Of a DNA stretch of 44,519 nt, positions 7,825 to 16,827 are shown piece after piece. Position 1 is the stretch's first letter. Each line of letters starts with the position of its first letter. The notes below the pieces were generated by a model. The model saw only the letters and a list, made by a program, of their open reading frames with translations, searched no databases and was not told the origin of the DNA. The position numbers and the translations under genes are program-made. Source of the DNA: Latescibacteria bacterium UBA6620 (GTDB lineage Bacteria > Latescibacterota > UBA2968); the NCBI GenBank assembly GCA_002433075.1, contig DJHM01000011.1:1-44519 (forward strand), in the 5' to 3' direction.

Positions 7825-8571
7825 ATGCCCATTGGCCTCCAAATCGTGCCAGAGCCGTCCGACGTCGCTGATATTGCAGCGAGCGTCATTGCCGGCCTGC
7901 TTCGGTCCACGCCGAGTTGTGTGCTTGGTCTTTCAACCGGTTCCAGCCCCATTCAGACCTATGACCGCCTCGTCGAAATGCATCTCGAAGACGGTCTGAG
8001 CTTCTCACAGGCAAGGACCTTCAATCTGGATGAATACGTGGGGTTCTGTGGAAGCCACGAGCAGAGCTACCGTGCCTACATGAATCGTCACCTTTTCGAC
8101 CAGATCGACATTCACATCGACCGGACCCACGTTCCCGACGGATGTGCCGACAACCTTGGCGTTGCCTGCGATCGATTCGAGGCGTTGATCGCCGAGGCCG
8201 GGGGCGCCGACCTCTGGTTCCTCGGGATCGGACACAACGGCCATATCGCCTTCAATGAGCCGGGCAGCATACCTGAATCCAGGACGCGAAGAATCTCGCT
8301 GGCACCTGAGACGATCGAAGCCAACAGCCGATTCTTCGATCGCGCCGAAGACGTCCCTCGCCACGCGCTCACAGCGGGCATCGGAACGATCCTCGAAGGG
8401 AAACGCATACTCCTGATCGCCACGGGCGAGAGCAAGGCCGTTGCGATCCGGGATGCCCTCGAAGGCCCCATCACGCCGGCCTGTCCAGCAAGCTACCTGC
8501 AGACCCACGACGCCTGTACCTTCGTAATCGATCGTGCGGCGGCCAGCCTGTTGAAAAACTCGCAGTCATAG
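7825..8571 (+). CDS. nagB: Glucosamine-6-phosphate deaminase
   Basis: NagB converts glucosamine-6-phosphate to fructose-6-phosphate and ammonia in the cytoplasm. At 248 residues it is close to the Bacillus-type enzymes. Visible motifs are LGLSTGSSPIQTYDRL (phosphate binding), FNLDEYVGF (Asp69, general base), GIGHNGHIAFNEP (His140 and Glu145 of the catalytic set) and ALTAGIGTI. Asn at the NGH position is the Bacillus variant. It lies between a D-aminoacylase-like gene and ackA, with gaps of 12 and 5 bases, so co-transcription is very likely. The matching deacetylase gene nagA is at 39010-40167 on the other strand. Confidence 0.93.
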   Translation: MPIGLQIVPEPSDVADIAASVIAGLLRSTPSCVLGLSTGSSPIQTYDRLVEMHLEDGLSFSQARTFNLDEYVGFCGSHEQSYRAYMNRHLFDQIDIHIDRTHVPDGCADNLGVACDRFEALIAEAGGADLWFLGIGHNGHIAFNEPGSIPESRTRRISLAPETIEANSRFFDRAEDVPRHALTAGIGTILEGKRILLIATGESKAVAIRDALEGPITPACPASYLQTHDACTFVIDRAAASLLKNSQS

Positions 8572-8576
8572 CGTTT

Positions 8577-9740
8577 ATGCTCCTCCTCGTCCTGAATTCC
8601 GGCTCCTCCTCTCTCAAATTCCAGCTCTTCGAGATGCCCGACGCGACCGTGGTTTTGAAGGGACTCGTCGACCGCATCGGCGAGCCCAACGCCGAGGTGA
8701 CGATCGACGGGGTATCGAAACGGGGCGAGATACTGGATCACAAGACCGCGCTCGATGAGGTAGAGCAGGCACTTGAAGCGGCCGGTCATCGCGACATTCA
8801 GGCTATCGGCCATCGCGTCGTCCACGGTGGAGAGCTCTACGGACAAGCGGCCCTTGTCGATGACTCGGTCGAGCAGGACATCGAGGCACTCGCCGACCTC
8901 GCGCCGCTCCACAATCCTCCAAATCTCGAAGGCATCCGTGAAGCCCGTAGAGCGTTTCCCAGGGCCGTTCACGTCACCGTGTTCGATTCTGCCTTCCACC
9001 AGACGCTGCCGCCCAAGGCCTTCCTCTACGCCATTCCCTATCATCTCTACGAGACCCACCACATCCGACGATATGGTTTCCACGGAACCTCCCATCGGTA
9101 CGTATCCGGCCGAGCATCTACGATTCTGGGCAAGGATTTGTTCACGGGGATCACTTGTCACCTTGGTAACGGCTGCTCGATCGCCGCGATCGACGACGGC
9201 CGATCGGTCGATGTGTCGATGGGCCTGACCCCACTCGAGGGGGTCGCGATGGGAACTCGCAGCGGCGATCTCGACCCAACGGTTGTTCTTCAGCTTCAGA
9301 AGCGCCTCGGTCTCTCGCCCGACGAAGTCGATCGACTGCTCAACCGCGAGAGCGGTCTGCTGGGATTAACCGGCCTTTCCAACGACCTTCGGGAAGTAGA
9401 AGCGGCCGGCGATCAGGGTGACACGCGTGCTGTCACGGCGCTCGAGGTTTTCGCCTACCGGATTCAGAAGTACATCGGCGCCTACACCGCTGTTCTCGGC
9501 CAAATTGACGGCCTCGTCTTTACCGGCGGAATCGGAGAAAACGGCTGGCGAATGCGGGGGCGAATCCTGGAAGGACTGGAGGGACTGGGGATCGTGGTTG
9601 ACACGACAGCCAACCAGAATTGTGTCGGTCGGGAGGGAACAATCAGTCGAGCCGAGTCACCCGTAGAAGTGTTCGTGATTCCGACCGACGAGGAGAAGAT
9701 GATCGCTGAAGAAACCTACGCCCTGATCTCCCAGGGATAG
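8577..9740 (+). CDS. ackA: Acetate kinase
   Basis: AckA interconverts acetate plus ATP with acetyl phosphate plus ADP. The 387-residue protein has all family landmarks: NSGSSSLKFQL at the N-terminus, GHRVVHGG, FDSAFHQTLP, RYGFHGTSHRYV, HLGNGCS, GTRSGDLDP and FTGGIGENG. It starts 5 bases after nagB. Placing ackA with nagB suggests use of acetate released from N-acetyl groups, or overflow from amino-sugar growth. No pta gene lies in the window. The stop codon is only 2 bases from the stop of the convergent sulfatase gene. Confidence 0.96.
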   Translation: MLLLVLNSGSSSLKFQLFEMPDATVVLKGLVDRIGEPNAEVTIDGVSKRGEILDHKTALDEVEQALEAAGHRDIQAIGHRVVHGGELYGQAALVDDSVEQDIEALADLAPLHNPPNLEGIREARRAFPRAVHVTVFDSAFHQTLPPKAFLYAIPYHLYETHHIRRYGFHGTSHRYVSGRASTILGKDLFTGITCHLGNGCSIAAIDDGRSVDVSMGLTPLEGVAMGTRSGDLDPTVVLQLQKRLGLSPDEVDRLLNRESGLLGLTGLSNDLREVEAAGDQGDTRAVTALEVFAYRIQKYIGAYTAVLGQIDGLVFTGGIGENGWRMRGRILEGLEGLGIVVDTTANQNCVGREGTISRAESPVEVFVIPTDEEKMIAEETYALISQG

Positions 9741-9742
9741 GA

Positions 9743-11203
9743 TCATTGCGAGGACGACTCGAACGCTTTGGTGTGGAGATATCGCCAGTAGGCCGCCCCC
9801 CGCTTGCACTCACCGTGGAGAGCCGCCTCGGCCCCGATCAGGCGATCAAGAAGGTCTGTCTTCATTCGTTCCCGCAAGGTGCGGTGACTCGGATCGTCAT
9901 AAAGGTTGTCAATCTCATCGGGATCCTCCGTCACGTCGTATAGCTCTCCATAGGTCTGACCTGGATAGTAGACAAGCTTGTGTCTGCGGCTCCGGATCAT
10001 CTTCACCGCTCCACTTTCCGCAAAGACGTAATCCCTCGCCGGCGCCTCGTCTCCCGACAAGGCTGGACAGAGACTATGTCCCTGAATTTCAGGCCCCGGC
10101 TCTAATCCAGCGGCTTCCAGCAAGGTCGGACAGAGATCGACGAGTTCTACAGGCTCGTCGACAATGTGCCCCCGCTTTCCATCCGGAGTGTTCACGATCA
10201 AAGGTACGCGAAGCCCCACGTCGTAGAGGATCGGATACTCGTCGATGCTCTTCGTCAACATTCCGAAATGCCCAAGCAGCTCACCGTGATCCGAGCAGAA
10301 CGCAATCACCGTATCATCGCGTAATCCGGCCGTCTCAAGCGCACCCATCACCTTCCCGACCTGCTCATCGACCAGAGACACGGCTCCATAGTAGTAGGCC
10401 ATCGCCTGGCGCAGCTTGACCTCGGTCAGGTGCTCGTAGTTGACCCTTCGGCCCTCCCTTTTGAACGCAGCCTGAATCGGCGGCTTTCTGTCGAGACCCA
10501 TTCCGAAGGTTGTCGGCACAGGGATATCTGCCGGGTCGTACATCGATGCGAAGGGCTCGGGGCAATCGAACGGCATATGCGGGTTCGGCAACCCGACGAA
10601 CATGAAGAACGGCTCCGCAGCAGACTGACGTTGAATTGCCTCGACAGCGCGGTCCCCTACCCAACTGTCGATATAGGCTTCCACCGGGATCGGATTCACG
10701 TTCGCCTGAAAATCATCCCAGTACTGGTCGGTGCCGTGGATGGCGTAGGCTTCCTCAGCAGCTTGCCAGTATCCGTTATGCTTCAGCCACACTTTGTAGT
10801 CTTCGTGCAGCACATCTGGTGAAGTTGCGTCGGACTGCTGCCCACCCGTCTGGGCGGTTTCGGTGAACGCCGCGTTCTCTTTCTGCTCGAACAGATGCAA
10901 CTTTCCCAGACCGATGTTCCGGTAACCCGCCTCCCGGAAATACTCTCCGAGCGTGATTTCGCTCTCGCCCATCGCCGTATGGTTGGAAACGGCACCGTTG
11001 ACGTGGGGGTAACGACCGGTCAGCAGTGAAGCCCGGCTGGGCGCACATTGGGGATGTTGAGAAAAGGTATGGGTGAAGTGGGTACCGGATGCCGCCAGAG
11101 CGTCGATGTGCGGAGTCTGAACAACCTCATTTCCCCCACATCCGACACAATCGGCTCGCAGCTGATCGGAGAGAATCAGAACGACGTTCTTCGGTTTCGT
11201 CAT
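9743..11203 (-). CDS. Sulfatase (arylsulfatase type, Cys signature CAPSR)
   Basis: A 486-residue formylglycine-dependent sulfatase that would release sulfate from an ester. The N-terminal metal site is ILSDQLRADCVG, the signature is CAPSRASLLTG (Cys53 to be converted to formylglycine), and a later metal site is CSDHGELLGHFG. No clear signal peptide is visible, so it may act on imported substrate. It is the last gene of the long minus-strand run, 32 bases after the AstE-like gene. The Cys-type signature needs a maturation enzyme (FGE or anSME) that is not in this window. Confidence 0.9.
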   Translation of the reverse strand: MTKPKNVVLILSDQLRADCVGCGGNEVVQTPHIDALAASGTHFTHTFSQHPQCAPSRASLLTGRYPHVNGAVSNHTAMGESEITLGEYFREAGYRNIGLGKLHLFEQKENAAFTETAQTGGQQSDATSPDVLHEDYKVWLKHNGYWQAAEEAYAIHGTDQYWDDFQANVNPIPVEAYIDSWVGDRAVEAIQRQSAAEPFFMFVGLPNPHMPFDCPEPFASMYDPADIPVPTTFGMGLDRKPPIQAAFKREGRRVNYEHLTEVKLRQAMAYYYGAVSLVDEQVGKVMGALETAGLRDDTVIAFCSDHGELLGHFGMLTKSIDEYPILYDVGLRVPLIVNTPDGKRGHIVDEPVELVDLCPTLLEAAGLEPGPEIQGHSLCPALSGDEAPARDYVFAESGAVKMIRSRRHKLVYYPGQTYGELYDVTEDPDEIDNLYDDPSHRTLRERMKTDLLDRLIGAEAALHGECKRGAAYWRYLHTKAFESSSQ

Positions 11204-11235
11204 AGGTACGTTTTGCGCTGGTGTGGTTCCGTGAG

Positions 11236-12216
11236 CTACGCCTTCGCGATCATAAACACGAGATCCCCTGGCCGTACTGAAGCGAAGCGTCGAATGGCCC
11301 AGATGTTCCCCTCTACAGGCGCGACGATCTCCTCCGCCGTATCTCCCCTCAGCGTCGAAATCTGGGCGAGCAAGTCGCCGCTCCCAACTTCCTCATCGAG
11401 GTCGACGCAGACATGAAGCAGCCCGCTCGCGTTGCAACTCACCATCTGCGTGACCGTACCGACTTCTGATGGCACCGACTCCACATTTCCGGGCAGCATA
11501 CGTTTTGCGATCAGTACGTTTCCAAGGCCCTCCACCAGAGATTCAACATCAACTTCCCTGGCCCCTCCACGCCCCGGCATCTCGGTCCCCAGCGTCGGAA
11601 TCCCAGCCCTGGCCACCGTGCCGTTGTAGGTTTTCGTTGAGGATGGTGATTCAGGAACCCTCCATACCCGCTTCAGACCGAATGTCCTGGCCATCTCCAG
11701 GGATGCCGCTTCGGTGGTGTCATCGGTCGAATGATAGCCCACCATCGGCAGGAATTCGTAACGCGTGCCTCCACTGTGGAGATCGATGAACAGGTCGTCA
11801 GGCCCCAGCAATTCGGTTGCGAAACGATAGAGCTCGTCCGCAAGGCGCTGCGTGGGCGAGCCCCCCGGCGTGCCTGGAAACTGGCGCGCAAGGTTCAACC
11901 CATCGTAGGCGGCGTCTGATTCCCGCTTTTGGGCCTCGAACGCGTATGGGTTTACGACTGGAAGACAGACGAATGTGCCGCTCAGGTAGGTGGGGTCGAC
12001 GGAGGTGAAGAACCTCGCGACAGCCATCGGTCCCTCGTATTCGTCTCCGTGCACGCCCGCGACGACCAGCACGGTGGGGCCATCCGATTCGCCGCGGACG
12101 ATACCGATGGGCAGCTGGACTCCTCCACCCAGTGACGTTCCGATCGTGACCTCTTCCCACCCCTTGTGGGGACTCGTGTAGGATCGTGGGTCGACGAGTT
12201 CGAGAGGGCGAGACAA
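11236..12216 (-). CDS. AstE/aspartoacylase-family zinc deacylase
   Basis: A 326-residue zinc carboxypeptidase-like protein of the succinylglutamate desuccinylase/aspartoacylase family. The zinc ligands are visible as VAGVHGDEYEG (His56, Glu59) and DLHSGG (His147); the C-terminal part has the beta-barrel typical of the family. It probably hydrolyses an N-acyl amino acid or a related amide in the cytoplasm. The start is a TTG at 12216, 3 bases after the stop of the upstream aminotransferase gene, implying coupled translation. The exact substrate is unknown; its neighbours point to an N-acylated intermediate. Confidence 0.8.
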   Translation of the reverse strand: MSRPLELVDPRSYTSPHKGWEEVTIGTSLGGGVQLPIGIVRGESDGPTVLVVAGVHGDEYEGPMAVARFFTSVDPTYLSGTFVCLPVVNPYAFEAQKRESDAAYDGLNLARQFPGTPGGSPTQRLADELYRFATELLGPDDLFIDLHSGGTRYEFLPMVGYHSTDDTTEAASLEMARTFGLKRVWRVPESPSSTKTYNGTVARAGIPTLGTEMPGRGGAREVDVESLVEGLGNVLIAKRMLPGNVESVPSEVGTVTQMVSCNASGLLHVCVDLDEEVGSGDLLAQISTLRGDTAEEIVAPVEGNIWAIRRFASVRPGDLVFMIAKA

Positions 12217-12219
12217 AGG

Positions 12220-13506
12220 TCAGATCTCGCGGGCTACAGCGGTTACCGCCTCGATTGTCTGGTCGACCACATCCGATGTGTGCATCGAGGACACGAACCA
12301 GGCTCCGCGCTCGAGCGCTCGTACGCCCTGGTAGTGTAGCGCCTCAGTAAATCGGATATAGCGCTCGCGGTCCGCCTGCAACGAGGTACGATAGTCGGTC
12401 ACGGGGTCCACGATCCCCATCCCGACGTGGAAAATTCCCGGGAACCCCTCGACCCGTGCCTGGATGCCAGCGTCGCCCAGCGCGGCCGATATTCCATCCC
12501 TCAGTCTACTGCCCTGGGTCTCGATCGCCTCGAACGTCTCGGCCTTCCTGAGCTCACTCAGCGTCGCGATGAGGGCGGCCATCGTCGCCGGCTGAGCATT
12601 GTAGGTCCCCCCGTGCATGACGCCTCCCATCACGAAAAGGTCGAGCAGGTCCGAGCGTCCAGCCAGACAGGACAGCGGAAATCCGTTGGCGATTGCCTTC
12701 CCCATCGTCGTCAGATCCGGCGTCACCCCATACAGCTCTTGGGCGCCTCCGGGTGACACACGGAAACCTGTGATCACCTCGTCGAAAATCAGGATCGTAT
12801 CCGTCGCCGTACAAGCCTCACGAACGCCTTCCAGATAGCCGTCCGCGGGAAAAATGGTGCTCGTATTGCACATCACCGGTTCCATGATCACCCCGGCAAC
12901 GTCGCCTCGCTCCAGTCGTTGCTTCACGTGCTCCAGGTCGTTCCAGGGGAGTACTTCCGTATGCTGCCCGGCGACCAGATCCTGTCCCGCGCTTGCCGGA
13001 ACCGGCGTTGGCAACTCCAGCGGCCCATACGCATCCACCGGCGGAGCCACGCTCCAGAGTACGCTATCCAACCAGCCGTGATAGTGACCCTCGAATTTCA
13101 GAATGGTCGATCTGCCCGTGTGGGCGCGGGCGAGACGCCACGCAGCCTGGACGACCTCGCTTCCCGCACAGCTGAACCGCACTTTTTCCGCCGACGGCAC
13201 CATCTCGCAGACAAGTTCTGCCGCCTCACGCTCGATCTCGGACTGACCGGCAAACAGAATTCCGTTATCCAGCTGCGCTCGAACGGCTTCGATCACGGCC
13301 GACGGGTTGTGACCGAGAATCATAGGCCCCATCCCGAGGTAATAGTCGATCAGTCGGTTCCCGTCGACATCGAACAGGTACGGTCCCTCCCCACGTTCGA
13401 ACACCAGCGGAGTCGGCTTCATTCCGATTCGAAAGTTGCTGTTCACGCCTCCAGGCAGGACCTGCGACGCGTCTTCGATCATTTTTCTTGAACGGTCGAA
13501 CTTCAT
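12220..13506 (-). CDS. Class III aminotransferase, glutamate-1-semialdehyde aminomutase-like
   Basis: A 428-residue PLP enzyme resembling HemL and related class III aminotransferases. Visible features: LPGGVNSNFRIG and FDVDGNRLIDYYLGMGPMILGH at the N-terminus, FCAGSE-like SCAGSEVVQAAWRLARAHTG, HYHGW, FDEVITGFR (Asp242), and the Schiff-base lysine in TTMGKAIANGFPL (Lys270). Catabolic context, away from other tetrapyrrole genes, argues for transamination or amino shift on a pathway intermediate rather than haem synthesis. Its ATG directly abuts the stop codon of the ceramidase-like gene, and GAGG lies just upstream. Confidence 0.8.
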   Translation of the reverse strand: MKFDRSRKMIEDASQVLPGGVNSNFRIGMKPTPLVFERGEGPYLFDVDGNRLIDYYLGMGPMILGHNPSAVIEAVRAQLDNGILFAGQSEIEREAAELVCEMVPSAEKVRFSCAGSEVVQAAWRLARAHTGRSTILKFEGHYHGWLDSVLWSVAPPVDAYGPLELPTPVPASAGQDLVAGQHTEVLPWNDLEHVKQRLERGDVAGVIMEPVMCNTSTIFPADGYLEGVREACTATDTILIFDEVITGFRVSPGGAQELYGVTPDLTTMGKAIANGFPLSCLAGRSDLLDLFVMGGVMHGGTYNAQPATMAALIATLSELRKAETFEAIETQGSRLRDGISAALGDAGIQARVEGFPGIFHVGMGIVDPVTDYRTSLQADRERYIRFTEALHYQGVRALERGAWFVSSMHTSDVVDQTIEAVTAVAREI

Positions 13507-14838
13507 TCAGCTGGCCTCGATTCTGGCTTTCAGTTTCAGGAACGTCTCCCTCGTCGCCTCATTCATTCCGACCTTGAATCGCGCCGGACCCAGTTTGCCG
13601 TACGCATTCGCCGCGTCCACTTCGTAGCCACCTTCGGGAATCAGCGCATCGACGGGCATATACGTGCGCCCATCCTGGCAGTAGCCCCAACCAATAAGAT
13701 TCGGATCTTCGAGCCACTCCCGAAGCAGAGGAAGCCATTCTCCGACCACTTCGTTCGCAAGCCACGCCACCGTATGTCCTGGGGCCAGCCTCATCAATCC
13801 CACCGCCCACGGAACATATTTCACCGGGGGAACCCCCGATTCCAACCGCCTGACCCAATATTCGCCGAGGTTGCGCTCGATCTCTTCCTCGCTCCCAGCC
13901 AACTCCCGGTAGTGCGAGATCGGTGGGATTGCGTCAGGGTCACGCGGGGCCATCACGAAGTCCGCGGCAAAGGCGAAGTCGAGGTCAAGCTCGTCCCCCT
14001 CCGAATCCAGGGCCGCAAGGACGTCCGCGCCGATCGCCTGACCGACGGCCTTCGTGTCATCCGGCGTCGACTTGCGGAACGAATTCGACGCCAGATCGGC
14101 CACCTGTCGGGGACGCACGTTGCCTGCGAACCCTTGGATGAATTGAGTGTGCGTGTTCTCCCCCAGACGACACTGGAGCGTCTGCCGGCCCACGCCTACC
14201 CAGTCCGGTGAAATTCCGTTCCACGCATAGGCGTAGACCGTGACCGGGTGACAGCCGTAGTTGAACAGAACACACCGTCTGTTCCCCTTCACCGCATCGA
14301 GATCGAGCACCCAGAGATCCCGATTGAGATGACCCTGCGGGTTGGGTCGAAGTCCCATCTCTCCCGTTTCCGAGCGATTCCGTCGATTGATACCGATCTC
14401 CGACGTCCCACGGTGAACCGAGACCGTCACCGGCTCGAGGCAGTCGATAGCGTCCAGCGTCATTCTCGAGACTCGATCCAGTAGATTCTGCTCGTATTCG
14501 ATCAGCTCGACCGGCTTTTCGACAATCGTCGCGTATCCTTCGAAGCCCGACATCGGACCGTTGTGGGTATGCGAGTAGTTGACGATGATCGCATCGAACG
14601 GGATCCCGGTCAGCGCGGCCAGTTCCTGTCGGAACGGCGCCGTCACCTGCCACGTCATACCGATCATATCGATGGAGACCCAAACGGTCCGATTCCCTCT
14701 TTCGTCCTCCAACACAACGACCTGCGACACGAGAGGATCGAGCACCTCTTCGCCGTTGCTGAAGCGCGGACCGCGACCTCCCAGGGGAAGGCCCAGGGCC
14801 GGTGTAGAATCGATCTCTGACCAGGCTGCTCGAGGCAT
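13507..14838 (-). CDS. Neutral/alkaline ceramidase-like amidase
   Basis: A 443-residue protein matching the catalytic region of neutral non-lysosomal ceramidases, which cut the N-acyl amide of sphingolipids. Zinc-site motifs are NYSHTHNGP (His90, His92) and NYGCHPVTV (His197). The hexapeptide that in characterised ceramidases is GDVSPN, with the catalytic Ser, reads GNVRPR here (residues 239-244), so Ser is replaced by Arg242. It also lacks the C-terminal immunoglobulin-like domain of the roughly 650-residue enzymes. It may hydrolyse another amide. No signal peptide is evident. It lies in the long minus-strand cluster and abuts the aminotransferase gene. Confidence 0.75.
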   Translation of the reverse strand: MPRAAWSEIDSTPALGLPLGGRGPRFSNGEEVLDPLVSQVVVLEDERGNRTVWVSIDMIGMTWQVTAPFRQELAALTGIPFDAIIVNYSHTHNGPMSGFEGYATIVEKPVELIEYEQNLLDRVSRMTLDAIDCLEPVTVSVHRGTSEIGINRRNRSETGEMGLRPNPQGHLNRDLWVLDLDAVKGNRRCVLFNYGCHPVTVYAYAWNGISPDWVGVGRQTLQCRLGENTHTQFIQGFAGNVRPRQVADLASNSFRKSTPDDTKAVGQAIGADVLAALDSEGDELDLDFAFAADFVMAPRDPDAIPPISHYRELAGSEEEIERNLGEYWVRRLESGVPPVKYVPWAVGLMRLAPGHTVAWLANEVVGEWLPLLREWLEDPNLIGWGYCQDGRTYMPVDALIPEGGYEVDAANAYGKLGPARFKVGMNEATRETFLKLKARIEAS

Positions 14839-14856
14839 AGAATGAACTCGCGTCTA

Positions 14857-14892
14857 AATGTTCAATGCTCTGTGCTCAATGTTCTAATGTTC
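14857..14892. repeat. Iterated ATGTTC words upstream of the ceramidase-like gene
   Basis: The 52-base gap 14839-14890 is dominated by near-repeated words: ATGTTC occurs at 14858, 14879 and 14887, interleaved with CAATGCTC and GCTCAATG. The tract runs into the stop codon of the BKACE gene. Similar word-iterated tracts lie before other genes in this window. Function unknown. Confidence 0.5.
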
Positions 14893-15718
14893 ATCTCCTG
14901 ATCCCCAACATCTCTCTGGCTTCCCCACAGCTGGCCACCTCCCTGAGCAGGTCCCTGGATAGCTTTACCGTTCGTTCCACGAACTGGGCATTGCTGTCCG
15001 CCTTGACACCACGTTCGAGATAGATGTTGTCCTCGAATCCCACTCTGACGTGACCGCCCATCAGCAGGGCGTGGGTTGTGATCGGTAGCTGGGCGGCGCC
15101 TGTCGCCAGGACCGACCAGATCGCGCCTTCGGGCAATCGCCTCTCCATCTCGATCAGGGATTCGACCGTGGCTTCGATCCCCCACGGGATGCCCAGACAG
15201 AGCTGTACCCAGGGCGGAGAGTCGACGAACCCGTCATCGATCAGCTGACGCGTCTGGCGAATATGGCCGACGTCGAAAACTTCGAGCTCAGGCTTCACCC
15301 CGGCTTCGCGCATTTCCGTCGCCCCCCGCTCCACCCAGTCCTGAGGGTTGACGAAAACACGACGACCGAAGTTGACCGATCCCACGTCGAGCGAACAGAT
15401 ATCCGGCTTCAAGCTGACCGGATCAAGTCTTCGGTCCGCCGCGTCCGGCTCCGTCAGGTTGAGACCGCTCGTTGTCAGATTGATGATCAGATCGCTTACC
15501 GACCGAATCCGCTCAACCACTTCTGCGAATAGCTCTACCTCCGAGCTTGGTTCCCCGGTCTCGGGATCCCGAACGTGAACGTGCGCGATTGCCGCACCCG
15601 CCCGCCACGCCCCGAGAGCCTGATCCGCGATCTCCTGTGGCGTGTAGGGCACGTTCGGGTTCTGGTCCTTCATCGGTGACGATCCCGATACCGCCGCACT
15701 GATGATGAGCTTATCCAT
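14891..15718 (-). CDS. BKACE-family beta-keto acid cleavage enzyme
   Basis: A 275-residue TIM-barrel protein of the former DUF849 family, which includes Kce. These enzymes condense a beta-keto acid with acetyl-CoA and cleave it to acetoacetate plus a new acyl-CoA. The zinc ligands are seen in AIAHVHVRDPETGEPS (His46, His48), the same spacing as in Kce, and the C-terminal part has the family pattern GGHVRVGFEDNIYLERG. Family members differ in substrate, so the beta-keto acid cannot be named. Its ATG at 15718 directly follows the TAG stop of the dehydrogenase gene, so the two are translationally coupled and may act in sequence. Confidence 0.9.
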   Translation of the reverse strand: MDKLIISAAVSGSSPMKDQNPNVPYTPQEIADQALGAWRAGAAIAHVHVRDPETGEPSSEVELFAEVVERIRSVSDLIINLTTSGLNLTEPDAADRRLDPVSLKPDICSLDVGSVNFGRRVFVNPQDWVERGATEMREAGVKPELEVFDVGHIRQTRQLIDDGFVDSPPWVQLCLGIPWGIEATVESLIEMERRLPEGAIWSVLATGAAQLPITTHALLMGGHVRVGFEDNIYLERGVKADSNAQFVERTVKLSRDLLREVASCGEAREMLGIRR

Positions 15719-16729
15719 CTATCGGGGCTTGAATCGCGCGATCCCGTCGTCCGCCCGGGCCGTGTTGGCATCGATCGTTCTGCCGGCGTTATGCGGCGTG
15801 TGAATCACATTGTGACGACCCAGAAGGGGCGAATCGAGCGGGACCGGTTCCTCGTCGAATACGTCCGCGGCCAGAAACAGCTCGTCGTTCAGGACCCGCT
15901 TGTAAAGCGCCTCCGTGTCACACACCCTCGCGCGAGTCACCTGCACGACCAGGCTCTGCGCGGGCAGGGCGTTGATGTGTTCGGCCGGCACGAGACCCCG
16001 CGTGCTATCCGTGAGAGGTACCATCGGAACGAAAATGTCCGAGTCCTTCACCAGTTCCGACTGATGAAAGCACCGCTCGACGCCCGCGATGTCGAACGAG
16101 GCATCCGGTGCGAAAGGATCCCACATTTTGACATCGGCTCCCATCATCGCACACCACTTGGCGTATCGTCCCCCGATGTTGCCGACACCGATGACCCGAA
16201 CGCGTTTTCCCGCGATCGTCCCATTCATAAAATTCACGTCATCACCGAACTGGGCCCCTCTTTGACCCGGTTTGCCAACACCTGACGAGTAGTTCCACGT
16301 TTCGTGACCTTCAATCATTTCGTTGTATGTGATCGGGATCCGTCTCAAGGCGCAGATCGTCATTCCCAGCGCATACTCGGCAACGGTCTGTCCCCATTGC
16401 ACATCTCCACGAGGATAGATAAACGTGACACCGCGCTCTTCCGCTTCCTGGATCGCATCCCCTTTGTTACCTCCATAGTTTCCGGATGCGTAGCACTCCT
16501 CAAGGGAAGTGAACGGCTCCAGGTCCTCTTTTTCTGTCGGAAAACCTAGCAGAACCAGCCGCGTCACCGTCTCGGGATTGGGTACAAGTCCGGGGGCGCG
16601 GGCATCCATATCCTCGGTGCGGAAAAGCTCACACCCTCCCTGTTCTTCTTCCCATCGGCGGTGCCAATGGTCGGCAGTAAAAGGCCAGGAGCCGTCGTAT
16701 TTCTCGTTTACGCAGATCACAGATCGCAT
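15719..16729 (-). CDS. D-2-hydroxyacid dehydrogenase family protein
   Basis: An NAD-dependent dehydrogenase of the D-isomer-specific 2-hydroxyacid family, 336 residues from the preferred ATG at 16729, which has AAAGG nicely spaced upstream; an in-frame start at 16753 adds 8 residues without such a site. The Rossmann motif is GVGNIGGRYAKW. The catalytic triad appears in order: Arg in VTRARV, Glu in DVFDEEPVP, His in TPHNAGRT. It would oxidise or reduce a hydroxy/keto acid. The position directly before BKACE suggests it may make or use that enzyme's keto-acid substrate; this is inference. Confidence 0.85.
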   Translation of the reverse strand: MRSVICVNEKYDGSWPFTADHWHRRWEEEQGGCELFRTEDMDARAPGLVPNPETVTRLVLLGFPTEKEDLEPFTSLEECYASGNYGGNKGDAIQEAEERGVTFIYPRGDVQWGQTVAEYALGMTICALRRIPITYNEMIEGHETWNYSSGVGKPGQRGAQFGDDVNFMNGTIAGKRVRVIGVGNIGGRYAKWCAMMGADVKMWDPFAPDASFDIAGVERCFHQSELVKDSDIFVPMVPLTDSTRGLVPAEHINALPAQSLVVQVTRARVCDTEALYKRVLNDELFLAADVFDEEPVPLDSPLLGRHNVIHTPHNAGRTIDANTARADDGIARFKPR

Positions 16730-16827
16730 CTCTCTACCTTTCTCCGAACGCAAGCAGCCTCCCCGCAGACAGAAGGTCCGGCAAGTTATTTCCCGGGATT
16801 GTGCGCTTTACCGATCGCAAGTAGGTA

